A stretch of DNA of 64,000 bases from Rhizoclosmatium globosum (GCA_002104985.1 MCGO01000150.1:1-64000), one strand, 5' to 3'; counted from the first letter of the stretch, positions 45,655 to 57,517 are shown. Notes: generated by a model from the sequence alone, not told the origin. Program-made: numbers and translations.

Positions 45655-46509
45655 ATGTCTGGACCGGCGTCTGGTGGTGACTCTGATATGGAATTGATAG
45701 AGGCACTTCGAGACCAGATTCAAGGCCTTCGAACCGATAACAAGGGCCTTGTCGCGGAGAATAACCTTCTGCTCAAACGTCTTGCGGTATTCGAAAACAA
45801 TATGGGGAAGACCGATGTTGATTACGACGAAGACGGGGATGACTTTGTGAATCGTTTTGGCTTGAAATCCCGCAAACCCCTTCCTCCTAAAGAATATCCG
45901 CCGGGAACAGTGAACATGGCAGCTATCTTCCCTGCACCTTTTCGCAAAGCATCCTTACCAGCAGACGAAGATCAATTTGGACACGATGAGTCAGACAGCT
46001 CGAGTCACAGTGTGATCTCTGGGGGTGGTAGCAAAGAAGATGACTCTGAAGACGACGCTGGAGATGTTGGAAACGTTGAATCTGTTGGTGCTTTGAAGAA
46101 GAAACGGGAGTTTTATGAAAGCCGTGACTCGACAAGTGAGGCGGAAGAAACCGAAGCGGGGCACGTGGCCGGAAATTCAGATTATCGGCTTTATCAGCTG
46201 TTGGTCGATGGTCGCAAGGGTGTGTCCTTTGTTGTGTATGACGTGCAGTCAAGGTTGTGGTGTATTCCAACCAGGGATCTGTATCAATCTGTGAACAGAG
46301 ACACCTTGAAACTCTCCTTTCGGAACAGCTTGACCAAACGTACCATTTCTCCCAGCATGCGTTTGTTTTATAACAAGCATGCAGTGCCTACCCTTTCGGC
46401 TGGAACTGTGGACTTCTATGTCTACAATTCGGCGTTGAAGGAAGTGTTGAAAAACATTGGTACCTCAACTTTGGCAGTGATGGAAGTCGTCGTCAAGTGT
46501 GTGAAATGA
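45655..46509 (+). CDS. Hypothetical protein with N-terminal coiled coil
   Basis: Single exon, 284 residues, no frameshift. The ATG at 45655 gives MSGPASGGDSDMELIEALRD. Residues 10-50 form a leucine-zipper-like coiled coil (GLVAENNLLLKRLAVFENN). An acidic Ser/Asp stretch follows (about 100-150). The C-terminal 100 residues look globular: YRLYQLLVDGRKGVSFVVYD, LWCIPTRDLYQ, ISPSMRLFYNKHAVPTLSAG and VDFYVYNSALKEVL. I do not recognise the family. Good codon pattern and length support a real gene. The 142-bp tandem repeat ends about 250 bp upstream. Confidence 0.65.
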   Translation: MSGPASGGDSDMELIEALRDQIQGLRTDNKGLVAENNLLLKRLAVFENNMGKTDVDYDEDGDDFVNRFGLKSRKPLPPKEYPPGTVNMAAIFPAPFRKASLPADEDQFGHDESDSSSHSVISGGGSKEDDSEDDAGDVGNVESVGALKKKREFYESRDSTSEAEETEAGHVAGNSDYRLYQLLVDGRKGVSFVVYDVQSRLWCIPTRDLYQSVNRDTLKLSFRNSLTKRTISPSMRLFYNKHAVPTLSAGTVDFYVYNSALKEVLKNIGTSTLAVMEVVVKCVK

Positions 46510-46584
46510 GAGCTACTGAATAAATTTTAAGTTTCAATTGAAGATAAGCTTTTCAGAATAGAATTGAGGATCAATTTATATAGC

Positions 46585-49500
46585 TCAAAAAGAGTAAAAT
46601 GTTCGAATATCTGCCATTGGATAGCCACTACGACCCAATAACCATTGATTCCTCATCTCAGCAACACTTCCATCATCAGTCAACACAGTATCAACATCCA
46701 TCATATCTTCACCACTCTTTTCATCGCTCCTGGAGATATTCTTCAAATCGCTCGTAATAACGTTTTCGGCAGACTTGATTCCCTGAGAACTCCAAATTTG
46801 TACGCTTAATTTGCTGCGACTCGAACTATTGATAGCTACAAACGAGTCGTAGAATTGAAGCATATCTGCTTGCGTTAATGTCATCACAGTTTCCGCGTTT
46901 TGTTCACGACGTGTAAAATCATAGGATCCATTCGAAATCTTTTCCCAATAGTATTCAGTGCTTGCCATCAAATACTTGTGCTTTTGCATGATTTTGGAAC
47001 ATAGTGTTGTGCGGTGTCTCTGGAATCTGAACTGTTGTCAGCACTTTCTTCCAAAGAGTCCAATAAACTTACTCGTCGTCAGAGAGTGTCGCAATAATTT
47101 CACGCGCTTTCTCCAAAAAGGAAAGAATTCGACCTTCAACAAAGACAGGATGCTTCTCTGACTGAACATGAACCAAAAACCCACACACTCCAGTTGCGAA
47201 TCGAGGCCCACACCATGCGACGTATCCAAGCTGTTCCTTTGTTCGTAAGATATCAAAACAAGGCTCACTGATGATTTGGTTCAATAATAGAGCTTTGGCA
47301 ACGTTATCGCGATTTGATTCGCCAAATTGGATGTATACTTCAACGGCGTTGTTTAAATTTTCGGCGTTTGGTAGGAGACGGCGATACGTCAATGAGGATT
47401 GGGATGGCAGCATGTGCGTTCGAACAGTGTTGTATCGAGCATAAACGGGGACAGGTCTGAGGGATGATGATTTTCCGAGAGTATCCTCCACCATTGCAAG
47501 CAGGTCCAGCGATGCCGCTTTATCGAAAGTACCGTGAACAAAGGCTTCGATGTGAACGGGGTTCAAAAGAGTTGGATAGAAGTTGACAATATCTTCGGGA
47601 GATATATGAACGATTTCTTGAAGCTTTTCAGCATCCGTCCACAATTTTTCTTGAAGCATCCAAGTAACAAAGTATGACGCGTGTTGGTCAGGATTTTCAC
47701 TTTCAAAGTTTGTGTAATGCCTTGAAAGCTGCAAAATGAAGAATAAGTCATTCCTAAATTCAGGTATGACCCCTCACCTCCTCTTTAACAAACTTGAAGC
47801 GTTCCGGAATTACAACCAACGAAGTCATCGCCTGCACCACTGTTGCCATAAATACTCCCAATTTGTCCGAGTAACCACCAATACTGAGAATAATCCCCTC
47901 AACAGTCACGTCCAGGCCAAAGTACAAATCAGCCATCTCCGCTAAATAACTTTGCTGATTCAATGCGTCTGTCACAAGATCGCAGTACAAGTGAGTAAGC
48001 ACCGCGAATCGTGGAGAAGCATACGCGACGGGTGATTTGATAAATAATGTCACACTTGTACGAGGAACTTTGTATTTTGTATCCAACAGGTGCCATAACC
48101 GCGTCGCTGGTGTGTCTTTGATGATTCGAGGATGCTCGTGAACAATGCTCTCTGAAGGCTCAATGTAAAACTTGTGTGGAATGAAAGGATTCACTTGTGG
48201 AATTGTCAGATCTGCGTTGCATACCAGCGTCGATAATGAATCAACCAGAGATGTTGGGAATGGTTCCACTTGATATTCGGTTCCATACCATAGAGCAACT
48301 TGGGCTCCTCTGACTTGATGGCTGAAGGTGCAACAAGCATAATTCTGCACGAATCAGCGCGAAGCAAATCGATCATACTTTTGATGAGAGTTGCATCAAA
48401 GTCGTCCATCAAGTATGCACCACACAACACATCCGCTTTATCATAATCGTGCATACTTGCAGCAAGTCCTGAACAATAGCTGGATACATCGCTCTTTTCT
48501 TGATATTTGAATGCCAGGGTTGACATTATGGAGTTTTCTTCATAAACCCAGTCAAGAGCATCTGTTTCCTTAAGCATCTGAATATACTGAAAGATTACGA
48601 GTACAATGCTCTCCCATTGTTCCAGCCCTTTGTCAGACAGGAATACCTGAACTTTGAAAAAGTCGAAACCACTTGCTCCATGGCTTGGAAAGCAGCTCAG
48701 ATCTGACGCAAGCCCTTGATGTTTCAAAAGAGACAAAATTGATCCTTCACTTTCGTGTCCGATAAGGTGGCATATGTACTTGTTGGGAGACTTTTTGTAA
48801 ATGTTGGTGGTGTCGGGCCAAGGAAATGAGAGGGTCAACATTTGAGTATCTTTGACGGGCTTCACACGAATAAGCTTCCCGAGTTCGTTGGCGCCTAATG
48901 GATGGTCGTGAAACTTTCGAGGGATGATGTTTTTGTTGACGATTCCACTGAACATTGATTCAGCCCACATTTGCAATTGGTCTAGGCTTTCTTTACCCTA
49001 ATTAATATTAAATAATCGACTTAATTATCATATGAAAACTAACCAGAATGCATAACTTCATAATGTTGGATGAATAGTACGTTTGATAGAACTCGATGCA
49101 CATCTCCCTGGTTTTCAGCCCTTTTGATTCAGGAATATTCTTCAAGGTGTCCAGATTACCCGTTCCAAACTTTCGATAGACGTGGCCTTCTTTGGAAAGA
49201 TCTTGTTCCAGCTGCTGAATCCTCCAATCATCCTCCTGCAGATTCTTTGTGTGTTCCGAGTGCACTGCATTCAGTTCTCTGTCAGTACAACTCTCGTCAA
49301 AGAGAGGACATGTAAAGAATTGAGAGAAGCGGTCCAAGGCGCCTTCAAGGCAGTTTGATGAGACTTCAAAGTAGTAGTTTGTGTTCTCTCCGGCTGTAAA
49401 CGCATTCGAATAGCCTCCACCGACATCTGAAAGGAACTGAGAGTATTCGTTCTCCCTTGGATACTTTTCGGTTCCGAGAAACAACTGCGCACTTGATTGT

Positions 49501-49798
49501 TTAGTTTACCAGACTCGAACGAACAAACACTCACCAAATGCTCGAGAAAGTGCGCCAGGCCCGGTGCATCATCTGGATCATACTAAGCCACAGTAATTGA
49601 GTTTGCGAAATGAGGTTGACAGGAACAGGGACTCACGAGGTATCCAACGTTCACATCCATTGCTGCCGAAGACCGGTCCGTTTCAGCGTCAGAAACAAGA
49701 AGAACATCGAGACCATTCGCCAGCGTGAGCATCCGGTACTTGCGGTCGTCAATGTCCGGCACCCGAATGTCCTCAAACACCTTCGTTGTCCCAAGCAT
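46585..49798 (-). CDS. Insulysin / insulin-degrading enzyme (M16 metalloprotease, Ste23-like)
   Basis: Zinc endopeptidase degrading small peptides; in yeast Ste23 also matures a-factor. The start at 49798 ([20 protein letters not shown]) leads to [20 protein letters not shown]. The inverted zinc motif HFLEH lies in [13 protein letters not shown]. After an intron come [39 protein letters not shown] and the third zinc ligand (Glu) in [19 protein letters not shown]. The middle and C-terminal M16 repeats are present ([60 protein letters not shown]), ending at 46585. About 1,000 residues, the family's usual length, with at least seven introns. One frameshift is needed near 48300, at EEPK to [12 protein letters not shown]. 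No targeting signal seen; cytosolic. Confidence 0.92.
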
Positions 49799-50196
49799 AC
49801 CAACTTTCTAAACAATAATGAAAAGAACAAAAACAAATGGATCACGAAGAAGAAAACAAACCTCTTTTGTAGCCACCAAACTACACAGATGTGATGCCAC
49901 TTCTATCCAATGCTGATAATGATTTCTTTGTAAGGAATCTTAATAACACCCCAAGAAAAATTGTGGATCCTCTCGATTTGACTATTTATGCTTACTTAAT
50001 TTCAATGTTAATGAGAGCAATCCGAAGAGCCAAGGTTTTGTGATTTGGAAGCCCAGAAAGAGTTGTGGTTGTAAAAAAGTTGATAAAGGTGGATTTGGTT
50101 AGTTTATTGGTGGCGCACTGGATGTTTTGTGAATGAAGTGGTGAGAAATCGATTGAGTCTATTATGATACGCAATTGGTTCAATCTCTGGTGGTGA
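49799..50196. other. Intergenic region, no feature found
   Basis: About 400 bp upstream of the insulysin start, A/T-rich and without a supported exon on either strand. The short open frames here have no domain or codon support. Confidence 0.45.
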
Positions 50197-50421
50197 TTAA
50201 CCACGAATTTTGATTAACCTTGAAGACCAGGTTACATGATTCTGTCGTCTAATGACCAATTCATCTAAACCGGTATTACATGTTTCCTCCAAGAAGCCAA
50301 ATTGACTTTCATCACTGGGATCATTTGCGGGGAATGGAAAGTCCTCCAACTCCTCCTCTGATTCCTCTTCATACTCTTGCTCACTCTCTTTACATCGAAT
50401 GTTGTTCGGACCTGCGACCAA
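50197..50421 (-). CDS. Short acidic open frame, possible last exon of the LRR gene upstream
   Basis: An open frame of about 70 codons encodes a strongly acidic segment (EQEYEEESEEELEDFPFPA) followed by QFGFLEETCNTGLDELVIRR and a basic end. The composition is protein-like but there is no domain. It follows the leucine-rich-repeat region at 50507-51373 on the same strand, and gtcaataaaa...ttccag-type intron signals occur between them, so it may be a C-terminal exon of that gene. Exon joins could not be settled. Confidence 0.25.
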   Translation of the reverse strand: MVAGPNNIRCKESEQEYEEESEEELEDFPFPANDPSDESQFGFLEETCNTGLDELVIRRQNHVTWSSRLIKIRG

Positions 50422-50506
50422 GTTTCAACATTTGAGTTTCTGTATTATCAGTTGATACTGACAGTTTCCTCCCAGCAAACTAACCTGACTTTCACTCTCC
50501 TCGCCT

Positions 50507-51373
50507 CTATCGCTTACACTTTCCCGGAATTATCTTTTGAATTTGATATTTGTGGTTTGCAATTTGCTGGCTGTAGTCTGGAAAAGAACAGTCAGAAATA
50601 AGGGTGTACAATGTGAAAACATAGGGATTAAACATAGTTTCAAATAAATCGTTGGACGGCTGAATGCACATGAAACTTATAAAAACACCAATTTGTTTTT
50701 GAATTGAATGCAAGAAGAGAGTTTTATTGACCTGCGGAAACCCCAACAACATTCCAACAACCTCGTGAATCAACAACCCCTCCATTCGCTTCCACAACGT
50801 CCACAACTTGCGCTGGTACACCACCCACCAACTATTCATACCCACTCTCAACGTATGCAAGTGTGTCATATCAGCAAGCTCCACAGGCACTGTCCCAAAC
50901 AACCTATTCCCACTAACCACAAACTCGCGACACTCCCTCAACGCGCCGTATTCCCTCGGAATCTCTGAAGCAAGACGAACATTTGCGCAAATATATAGTT
51001 TCTGGAGAGACGTGAGGGACCCGAGGGAGGGAGGTAGTGGGCCTGTGATGTTTGTCAGGGAAATGGAAAGGTTTGGAGGCGGTGTAAGGATCCAGGGATG
51101 ATGGGATGGGACCTGTGAGTGGGTTTGAGGAAAGGCGGAGTTCACGGAGGTTTTTGAGGGCGCTGAAGGTGTTTGGTATTGGGCCGTGGAGGTTGTTTTC
51201 GGAGAGGTCGAGGGTGGTGAGGGATGCGCATAGGGAGAGGGTGGTGGGTAAAAGGCCGTGGAGGTTTTGGGAGGGCCATGATATTTTTGTTGATGTGAGG
51301 AGGGAGTGTTCTAACGTGAGGTATGTAGTTTGGAATGTTTGTGGAAACAGGAACCAGATTCCTGCAGATAGAG
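50507..51373 (-). CDS. Plant-type leucine-rich repeat segment, probably the C-terminal part of an F-box/LRR gene
   Basis: Repeats of the LxxLxxLxLxxNxLxGxIP type: SLTTLDLSENNLHGPIPNTF, LKNLRELRLSSNPLTGPIPS, LTNITGPLPPSLGSLTSLQ and ECREFVVSGNRLFGTVPVEL. Upstream is a divergent cap with FQTTYLTLEHSLLTSTKISW and a possible splice acceptor ctgcag near 51374. Two one-base shifts are needed near 51080-51110 to keep repeats in register. Same strand and order as the F-box fragment at 51758-52153, with a dispersed repeat between them, so the two halves may form one gene. The related gene at 33747 has the same F-box then LRR order. C-terminal exons are unresolved. Confidence 0.5.
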
Positions 51374-51449
51374 TTGGTTGTAAATAATACGCGTGTATTA
51401 GGATGATGCTCTACAATTGTGCAATAGTGCCTTAGACTAGTGACTAGCT

Positions 51450-51745
51450 TCTCAAAAGAATGTTCGCTTCGCTCACTATGTACCAGTCTTCGCCCGATGG
51501 CATCGAGCTCGCTTCACACTTCACTTCGTAAAAGACTGTTCACTTTGCTCACTCTTGAGATGTTCGCTCTGCTCACTATTTAACCAGCTTCGCCTGAAGG
51601 CATCGAGCTCCGCTCGTGGCCTCGCTTCACACTGTGCGAAAAACCGTTCGCTTCGCTCACAGTCCGAATCAGCTTCACCGGATGATAGGAACTCCACTAG
51701 TGACCTTTTACACTCTGGGAACTCAACTTGTAAACGAATCAAACT
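51450..51745 (-). repeat. Dispersed repeat, copy 1, between F-box and LRR segments
   Basis: Read on the minus strand, this stretch repeats blocks such as gatgccttcaggcgaagctg (51604-51585), followed by agtgagc-rich and gtgaagcgagg blocks. The same 20-mer occurs on the plus strand at 53779-53798, and the flanking order matches the copy at 53515-53800. The G/A-rich purine pattern on one strand is unlike local coding sequence. There are no terminal inverted repeats, target-site duplications or transposase that I can see. Confidence 0.7.
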
Positions 51746-51757
51746 CTGGAATTGGGT

Positions 51758-52153
51758 CTAGAGGATCCACAGCCTTAATACGTTTTCGTTGCTTGAGCAT
51801 GAGAGCTTGAGGCCAGACATTGACTGCGGTGTGACGAAACGAACGAGGCAGGAAGATGCAAAGGCGGGAGACATCAACAAAGAGTTGAGAGAGTGGGAGA
51901 CACGACGAAAGCGAAGGACTGAAGATGGATGAATGTGGCTGAAGATGAGGAGGAGAATGTGGGAGGGAAGGATGCAGTTGGGAATGGGTTGGTCAAGGTG
52001 GTTGGTGTTGAGTTGATTCGTTGTGGAAAGATCAGTTGCTGTAGGCTCCATCAGTGCTACTCCTTCGTCATTGCATTCTTGATGAGATCGGGGTACTGGA
52101 GGAACAGGATTCGAGAAAGAGAGGCGGCGGAAAGATCGGTCCAACTCAGCCAT
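51758..52153 (-). CDS. F-box protein N-terminal segment
   Basis: The ATG at 52153 opens MAELDRSFRRLSFSNPVPPV, and after a Thr/Asn-rich stretch an F-box appears at about residues 55-105: CILPSHILLLIFSHIHPSSV, LRFRRVSHSLNSLLMSPAFA. The frame closes at 51758, just before the dispersed repeat. Either the gene is truncated here, or an intron holding the repeat leads to the LRR exons at 51373. The donor cannot be fixed from sequence alone. F-box proteins recruit substrates to SCF ubiquitin ligases. Confidence 0.55.
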   Translation of the reverse strand: MAELDRSFRRLSFSNPVPPVPRSHQECNDEGVALMEPTATDLSTTNQLNTNHLDQPIPNCILPSHILLLIFSHIHPSSVLRFRRVSHSLNSLLMSPAFASSCLVRFVTPQSMSGLKLSCSSNENVLRLWIL

Positions 52154-52499
52154 TTATCGCATTCCTTTTGAAAAAGTAGATAAACTCAAAATTTAAAGAA
52201 AAAAACCAAAGATTAGTTAATTATTGTGACATACGGCCAAGATATGGACTAGGATCTGGAATTAATGTGATATCACAGTATTGTGTATGTTAGGTGAGAG
52301 TGGAGACGGTAACGAAAATAAAAGCAGCTAATTCAGAGGAATACGGTATAAGTACCAGATCAAGAAGAGGAGCGGCGTTTGACCCCAACAGATGTGTCTC
52401 TTTTCAGTTCTCGAAGGAAGACAACCAATTTCTCCCTGCATCCATCTCAACCAACCAACCAACCAACCAAATCACCACCCACCTTCACCAATCGCCGCA

Positions 52500-55400
52500 A
52501 TGAAGAAGCAGCAGCGCCGACCGCCCTCGTCGCCGCCCGACTCCGACGCCAGTGACTCACCACCACCACCACCGCCTTCAAAGAGCCCAAAGTCCGCCGC
52601 GGCCGCCCTAAAGAAGCTGCTTCCGAAGAAGAAGAGCAAGGCCAAGGACCGCGAACTCGTCATCAGCGGGCCAATCATCACCAAGGACACAAAGGTGCCA
52701 AAGGGCGCTATTCCCCTGGGCCAACTCAGATCAACGATTGGAAGCACGGGGCGATGACTCAGAGGACTACTCGGACCCGCCGCCGCCGCCTCGTTCGCAG
52801 TCGCAGTCGCAGTCGCAGAAGAGACCTGTTCCCGCGAGAGACGCTTCTTCAGACGCATCCAGATCCAGATCCAGAAGCAGAAGCAGAGACCCGCCGCAGA
52901 GACGGCAACTGCCAACAAAGAAACCCGCTACTCAACCACAAACAATCGACAAAGACGACTTCTCAGACAATTACTCGTCCGGCGATAGCGCTCCCCCGGC
53001 CAAACAACAACAGTCAAAGAGACCAGCTGCCCCAGCCCCACAACCGTCGAAATCATCAAAGCCACAACAACGGAAGTACGCCGCTGATTCAGATGACATG
53101 ATTCAGATGCAGCGACGATGTCCCGCTCCTCCTCCTCGTCGTGCCCTCCTCCCGTTCAATCATCAGCCAAATCTTCAAAACCAATTACATCTCAACTACC
53201 AAACATCAACAAAGCCCAAACCCGTTAGTTATTACGATGACTCAGATGAAGAAGATGTCAATTCACCCATTTCTCCCACCTCTCCTACCTCTCCCACCTC
53301 TCTCTCCTCACCTGCTTCCTCTTCAAAAAAGGCACCTACAACAACTACATCAACTTCAAAATGGAAACAGCCTCAACATGCTAAATATCAACCTGTCTCC
53401 GCTATTCCTTCTTCTGCACTTCCCGCTTCTTCTTCCTCGGCAAAGAAGACTCTACGGGTTTCCTCATACCAAGAAGATTCTGATGTTTCGGAGGAGGTAA
53501 ATTTTTGAGAGGAGTGGGCGGAGCTTTGTGAAGCGAGGTCATGAGCGGGGCTCTGTGAAGCGAGGTCACGAGGGGAGCTCTGTGAAGCGAGGTCACGAGC
53601 GGAACTCGATGCCGTCAGACGAAGCTGGTTTGGATAGTGAGCGGAGCGAACATCAAAAGAGTGAGCGAAGCGAGCAGTCTTTCGCGAAGCGAAGTGTGAA
53701 GCAAGGTCACGAGCGGAACTCAATGCCTTCAGGCGAAGCTGGTTAGATAGATAGTGAGCGAGGCTACGAGCTGAACTTGATGCCTTCAGGCGAAGCTGTA
53801 TCACTTCTGAAGAGAAATACCAGAGAAATGCCATCAGTCTAATGGAAATTGTAGGAATCCCCACGTTCCCCAAAACAACAGGCATCGCCAAAATCAGCTC
53901 GACGCCCCATCAATTCAGATTCTGACGATAGTGATGCACCTGCCCGCAGTCCCCGATCCAATCCTACATCTGCAGCGAAATTGGGAAGCCCACGTGGAGG
54001 TGGCAATGCACCAATTAAAGTAGAACGCCGCGTTCCACCTCGTCCAGCCGTTCTTGATAACAGCAGTGTAGAAGAGGACTCTGGATCAGACGATGGATAC
54101 TCAGAACCTGAACCTGTTTCCGCCAAGTCCATCAAATCCCCCGTCAAAGCAAAGACTCCTGCACCACCACCAACGGCAAACGTGAAAGGATGGGCGAGTA
54201 GGAAGCCGGGAAGTGCTCCTCAAAAGCAAAAACGGGTTGTTGATTCCGATGATGACGAAAAGGACTCTGCGGACAATAATGATGATGATGAAATGGGAGG
54301 TGCTTCTGCGGACGTAATGGCCAAGCTGGAGGGAAAAGGTGCGAATGCAAAGAGGCGGGGGTCAGTCAAGAGAAATAGTAGTGATTTGGAGGTGTGGGAC
54401 ATGGAAAAGAAGTTGGCGGAGAAGAAGGCTGCTGTGGTATGTTGTAATACGTATTCCGCCGTAATGGTATCTAATTGTAATGAATAGGAGGAGCAGAAGA
54501 GAAAGCAGCAAGAGGCAGAACGAAGAGAAATGGAAAGACAAAAAGAGATTGAGAAACAGCAACGAGAGGCCGAACGACTCAAGGAGCTGGAAATTCAACG
54601 CGATTTGGAGAGACAGAGGTTGGAGCTCGAAGAGCAAGAAGAAATGGAGAGGCAGGAAGCTTTGGAGAAGCAAAGAAAGATTGAACGCGAAAAGCAGGCT
54701 GCTGAAGCGTTAGCTTATGCTTTGGCGAATGCTGGACCTTCGTCACGAGAATCAAGCCCTGAACGACGACCTGCTCGATCTCAATCTAAACCACGTGGAA
54801 AGCAGCAGAAACCTGCTCCTCGACCCCTTTCGATGGAATCAACTAGCTCGCGAGGAACACGTACTTCATCTCGTGGTGCTTCCTTGTCGCCTCCGACTCC
54901 AATCGCACGCCCTCGTCCTCCTCGTGGACCAGAAAGCGGAGGTCGGCCTGGAAATCGTGCACCACCACCACCCGCTATCGACGCTGATGATGAATCACGC
55001 CGAAAGCAACGCAAACCTCGTCAGTCTTCACTTCTGGTTGATAGCGCCACAATCAGTAATCTCAATAGCATGATTGCAAGCGGGCGGCCGCATTCTACTC
55101 CAGAGGCTCCAATTCCACCTCCTGTCGTTGTAAAGAAGTTTAATTGGGCAAGCGCCGCCAAGAAACTGGAAGCTGCGAACGCACCACCACAGCCAGAAAA
55201 GGAACCATCACCTCCACCTACTCCAGTTACTCCAGCTCCGGCTCCAGCGCCACTTCAAATCCCTCAAGCAGAATCAGAGAGTGAGCCCGAATCAGTCGCG
55301 ACCAAACGAACTACATCTTCACGCCGCCCACGTTCCACAAAGTCTCCTATTAGTCCACGCGAACGATCTCTTCCACCACCTCCCGTTCTCTCACCAAAAG

Positions 55401-57517
55401 AAAAATCACTTCAAAACACCAGGGCAGCGAAAAAGTATATCCCCTCCGTCGTCCAACGCGATCAAATGAAGAAAGAGAAGCAAAACTTATGGGACGCCCT
55501 CGAAGCCGAAACCGAAGCCCTCGAAGACACACTCCTCCTCGACCCATCCACCCCAACCACTGCCCCGAACGCCCCCAAATCAGTCCACTTTGGCGGTAGC
55601 GGCAACGGACGTCAACTAAAGACCCTCTTTGACGACCTTGAAAAGCAAGCAAGTCTCCTCATCACAACCACAGACCACAAGCGCAAATCTCGTGCAGCCT
55701 TCTCCAAAGTGCACTCCATGGCGATTTCCCTCAAAAAGAGTATGATGGAGGAAGACATGTGGCGGATGCTTGAAGCCGAGACGAACGAGTTGAACGCGTT
55801 CTTTGCGGCTCCTGAGAAAAAGAAGGTTGTTACGGAGGAGGAGCGGTTGGGAAGGATGGAGGAACGTGTGTTTAGGAAGTTGAAGGCTCTTGAAGAGAAG
55901 AATTGGTTTATTGAGGAGCGAGTTGAAGTTGCGGATGAAGCTTTGAGGCGAAGAGAGGCGGGAGAGAAGGAGAAGGAGAAGGAGCCTTCTGTTAAGGTAG
56001 AGTTTGATTGAATTTTTAATGTCGTTGTTCAAACTGATTTCTTGAAAAGGAAGCGAAACCGAATATGTTGGCTGCCTTGTTCGCTCGAAAGCCGTCTGAC
56101 GCTTTTGCATCAAGTCCTTCATCTTCTGCTGGAAAGGGGCCTGTTAAGGAAGCCACATCACCGCCATCGGGCGGTGTTCCTCTGGCCAAGAGTTCTTCGC
56201 AAAAGAGTGTTAAAAGTGTGAAGGAAGCTGATGAGGTGAGTCTGAATTTACTGTTCAGTGAAGGTTTTCGTACTTATTGCATTCAAACATCCAGAAACAG
56301 TTGCCTGTTGTTCCTGGTGGATTGGTCATGACCAAGAATCCCTCCGAAAAGTCAGTTAAGGAGTCGCCGGGTCCTTTGCCAAGCGGAGATGAACAAGGCA
56401 ATGCATCTGATGGGTCCCCTGTGCAAAAGCAAGGATTTTTGAAACGATTGTGGAACGGAGGTGGAAATAAGGATAACAAAGAATATCCGCAAACAACAAC
56501 TCCCGTTCCTCCTACAACTCCTGTTCCTTCATCGACTACACCTCTTCCCGCATCTACAACACCACTTCCTTCTCCTCCCAGTGTCGTTTCACCTGTCGGT
56601 CCACCCTCGGCAAAGTCAAACGCGTCTGACCCACCTGCTGCTGGCCAGCAATCAGACAGATTTGACTCACCTGCACCACCATCTCCTCAAACACCATCCT
56701 CACCACAACTCCGCAAACACCTCAAAATCAGGCAACACCGCAGCAAACCCCACAAGCGACGACTACTTCTGGACGTATTATGAAAGCAATGGCGTCAAGT
56801 TCTTCGCTCAAGAAAGTTACCACTGTAGTTTCTCAAGCTGGAACAGCGATTCGACGATCCAATACACCAGGACCACGCGATCCTACATCTGTTGCGTCAC
56901 CAACTTCTCCTTCCACTGCACCACCTACACCCACTCCAGCACCTGCACAAGTTGCATCAAGCGAGCAGTCCCCTCAAGTACAGCAATCGCCAGGACCACA
57001 ATCTCAAGCACCTCCGCAGCAGCAGCAGCAACAGCAACAGCAGCAAGCAGGTGCAAACGGCGAAAAGAAGACTGTACTCGGTTGGCTATTTGGCAAGAAA
57101 CCTGCCAACGCAAATGCAGCAGACACACCTACATCCACATCATCAGCAACACCTGTAGAACCGCCATCCATGACACGGCAACCTTCAAGCGATGCCGAAT
57201 CATTTACGTCAGCAGGTGCAGCGGAACGCAGTGCTGAGCGAAGAAAGAAATGGGCTGAAATGAAGGGAGAGGGAGGAGGACCTGGGAGTCCTGTTGGAGT
57301 AGTTGGAAGCCCGGTTCCTAGTTTGGAAGAACGTCGACAACAATGGATGGCAAGAAAGATGAGTGACGCGAATGCAAGCGGGAGCGATGTTGGGGAGAGG
57401 GCGGGTAGCAGGGAAAGAAGACGTCGAGGAGATAGGGGTGAAGATGGGGATGGACAGGCGGCGGCTGCGCCTACTAGACGTAGATCACCTTCACGAAAGA
57501 GGGAGATTTCGAATTAG
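52500..57517 (+). CDS. Large intrinsically disordered protein with central coiled coil; function unknown
   Basis: The ATG at 52500 gives MKKQQRRPPSSPPDSDASDS. Exons read through about 53494, then an intron of about 366 bp that contains the dispersed repeat, then exons near 53861-54435, 54488-55995, 56051-56235 and 56295-57517. About 1,490 residues, mostly Ser/Pro/Thr/Asp/Gln rich. A single-helix type coiled coil (EEQKRKQQEAERREMERQ onward, about 60 residues) is encoded at 54488-54700. A second helical region lies near 55440-55980. Three similar hydrophobic motifs recur: LAALFARKPSDA, FLKRLWNGGGNK and LGWLFGKKPANA. It ends with a basic RRRSPSRKREISN. Frameshifts near 52753 and 56735 are needed. 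No known domain; a cytoskeletal or membrane adaptor is only a guess. Confidence 0.6.
53515..53800 (+). repeat. Dispersed repeat, copy 2, within an intron of the disordered-protein gene
   Basis: Starts with three 27-bp tandem units beginning gaagcgaggtc at 53530, 53557 and 53584, then blocks matching the minus strand of 51450-51745, including gatgccttcaggcgaagctg at 53779-53798. It lies between a donor at about 53495 (gaggag|gtaaat) and an acceptor near 53860 (attgtag). No terminal repeats or gene of its own were seen. A short degenerate echo (tcacgagtggagtcaggcga) occurs near 60028. Confidence 0.75.

Noticed and set aside
53528..53746. Open frame rich in SERSE-type residues as a gene
   Set aside because: It is a translation of the intronic dispersed repeat; it has no start context and the repeats are shared with a non-coding region.
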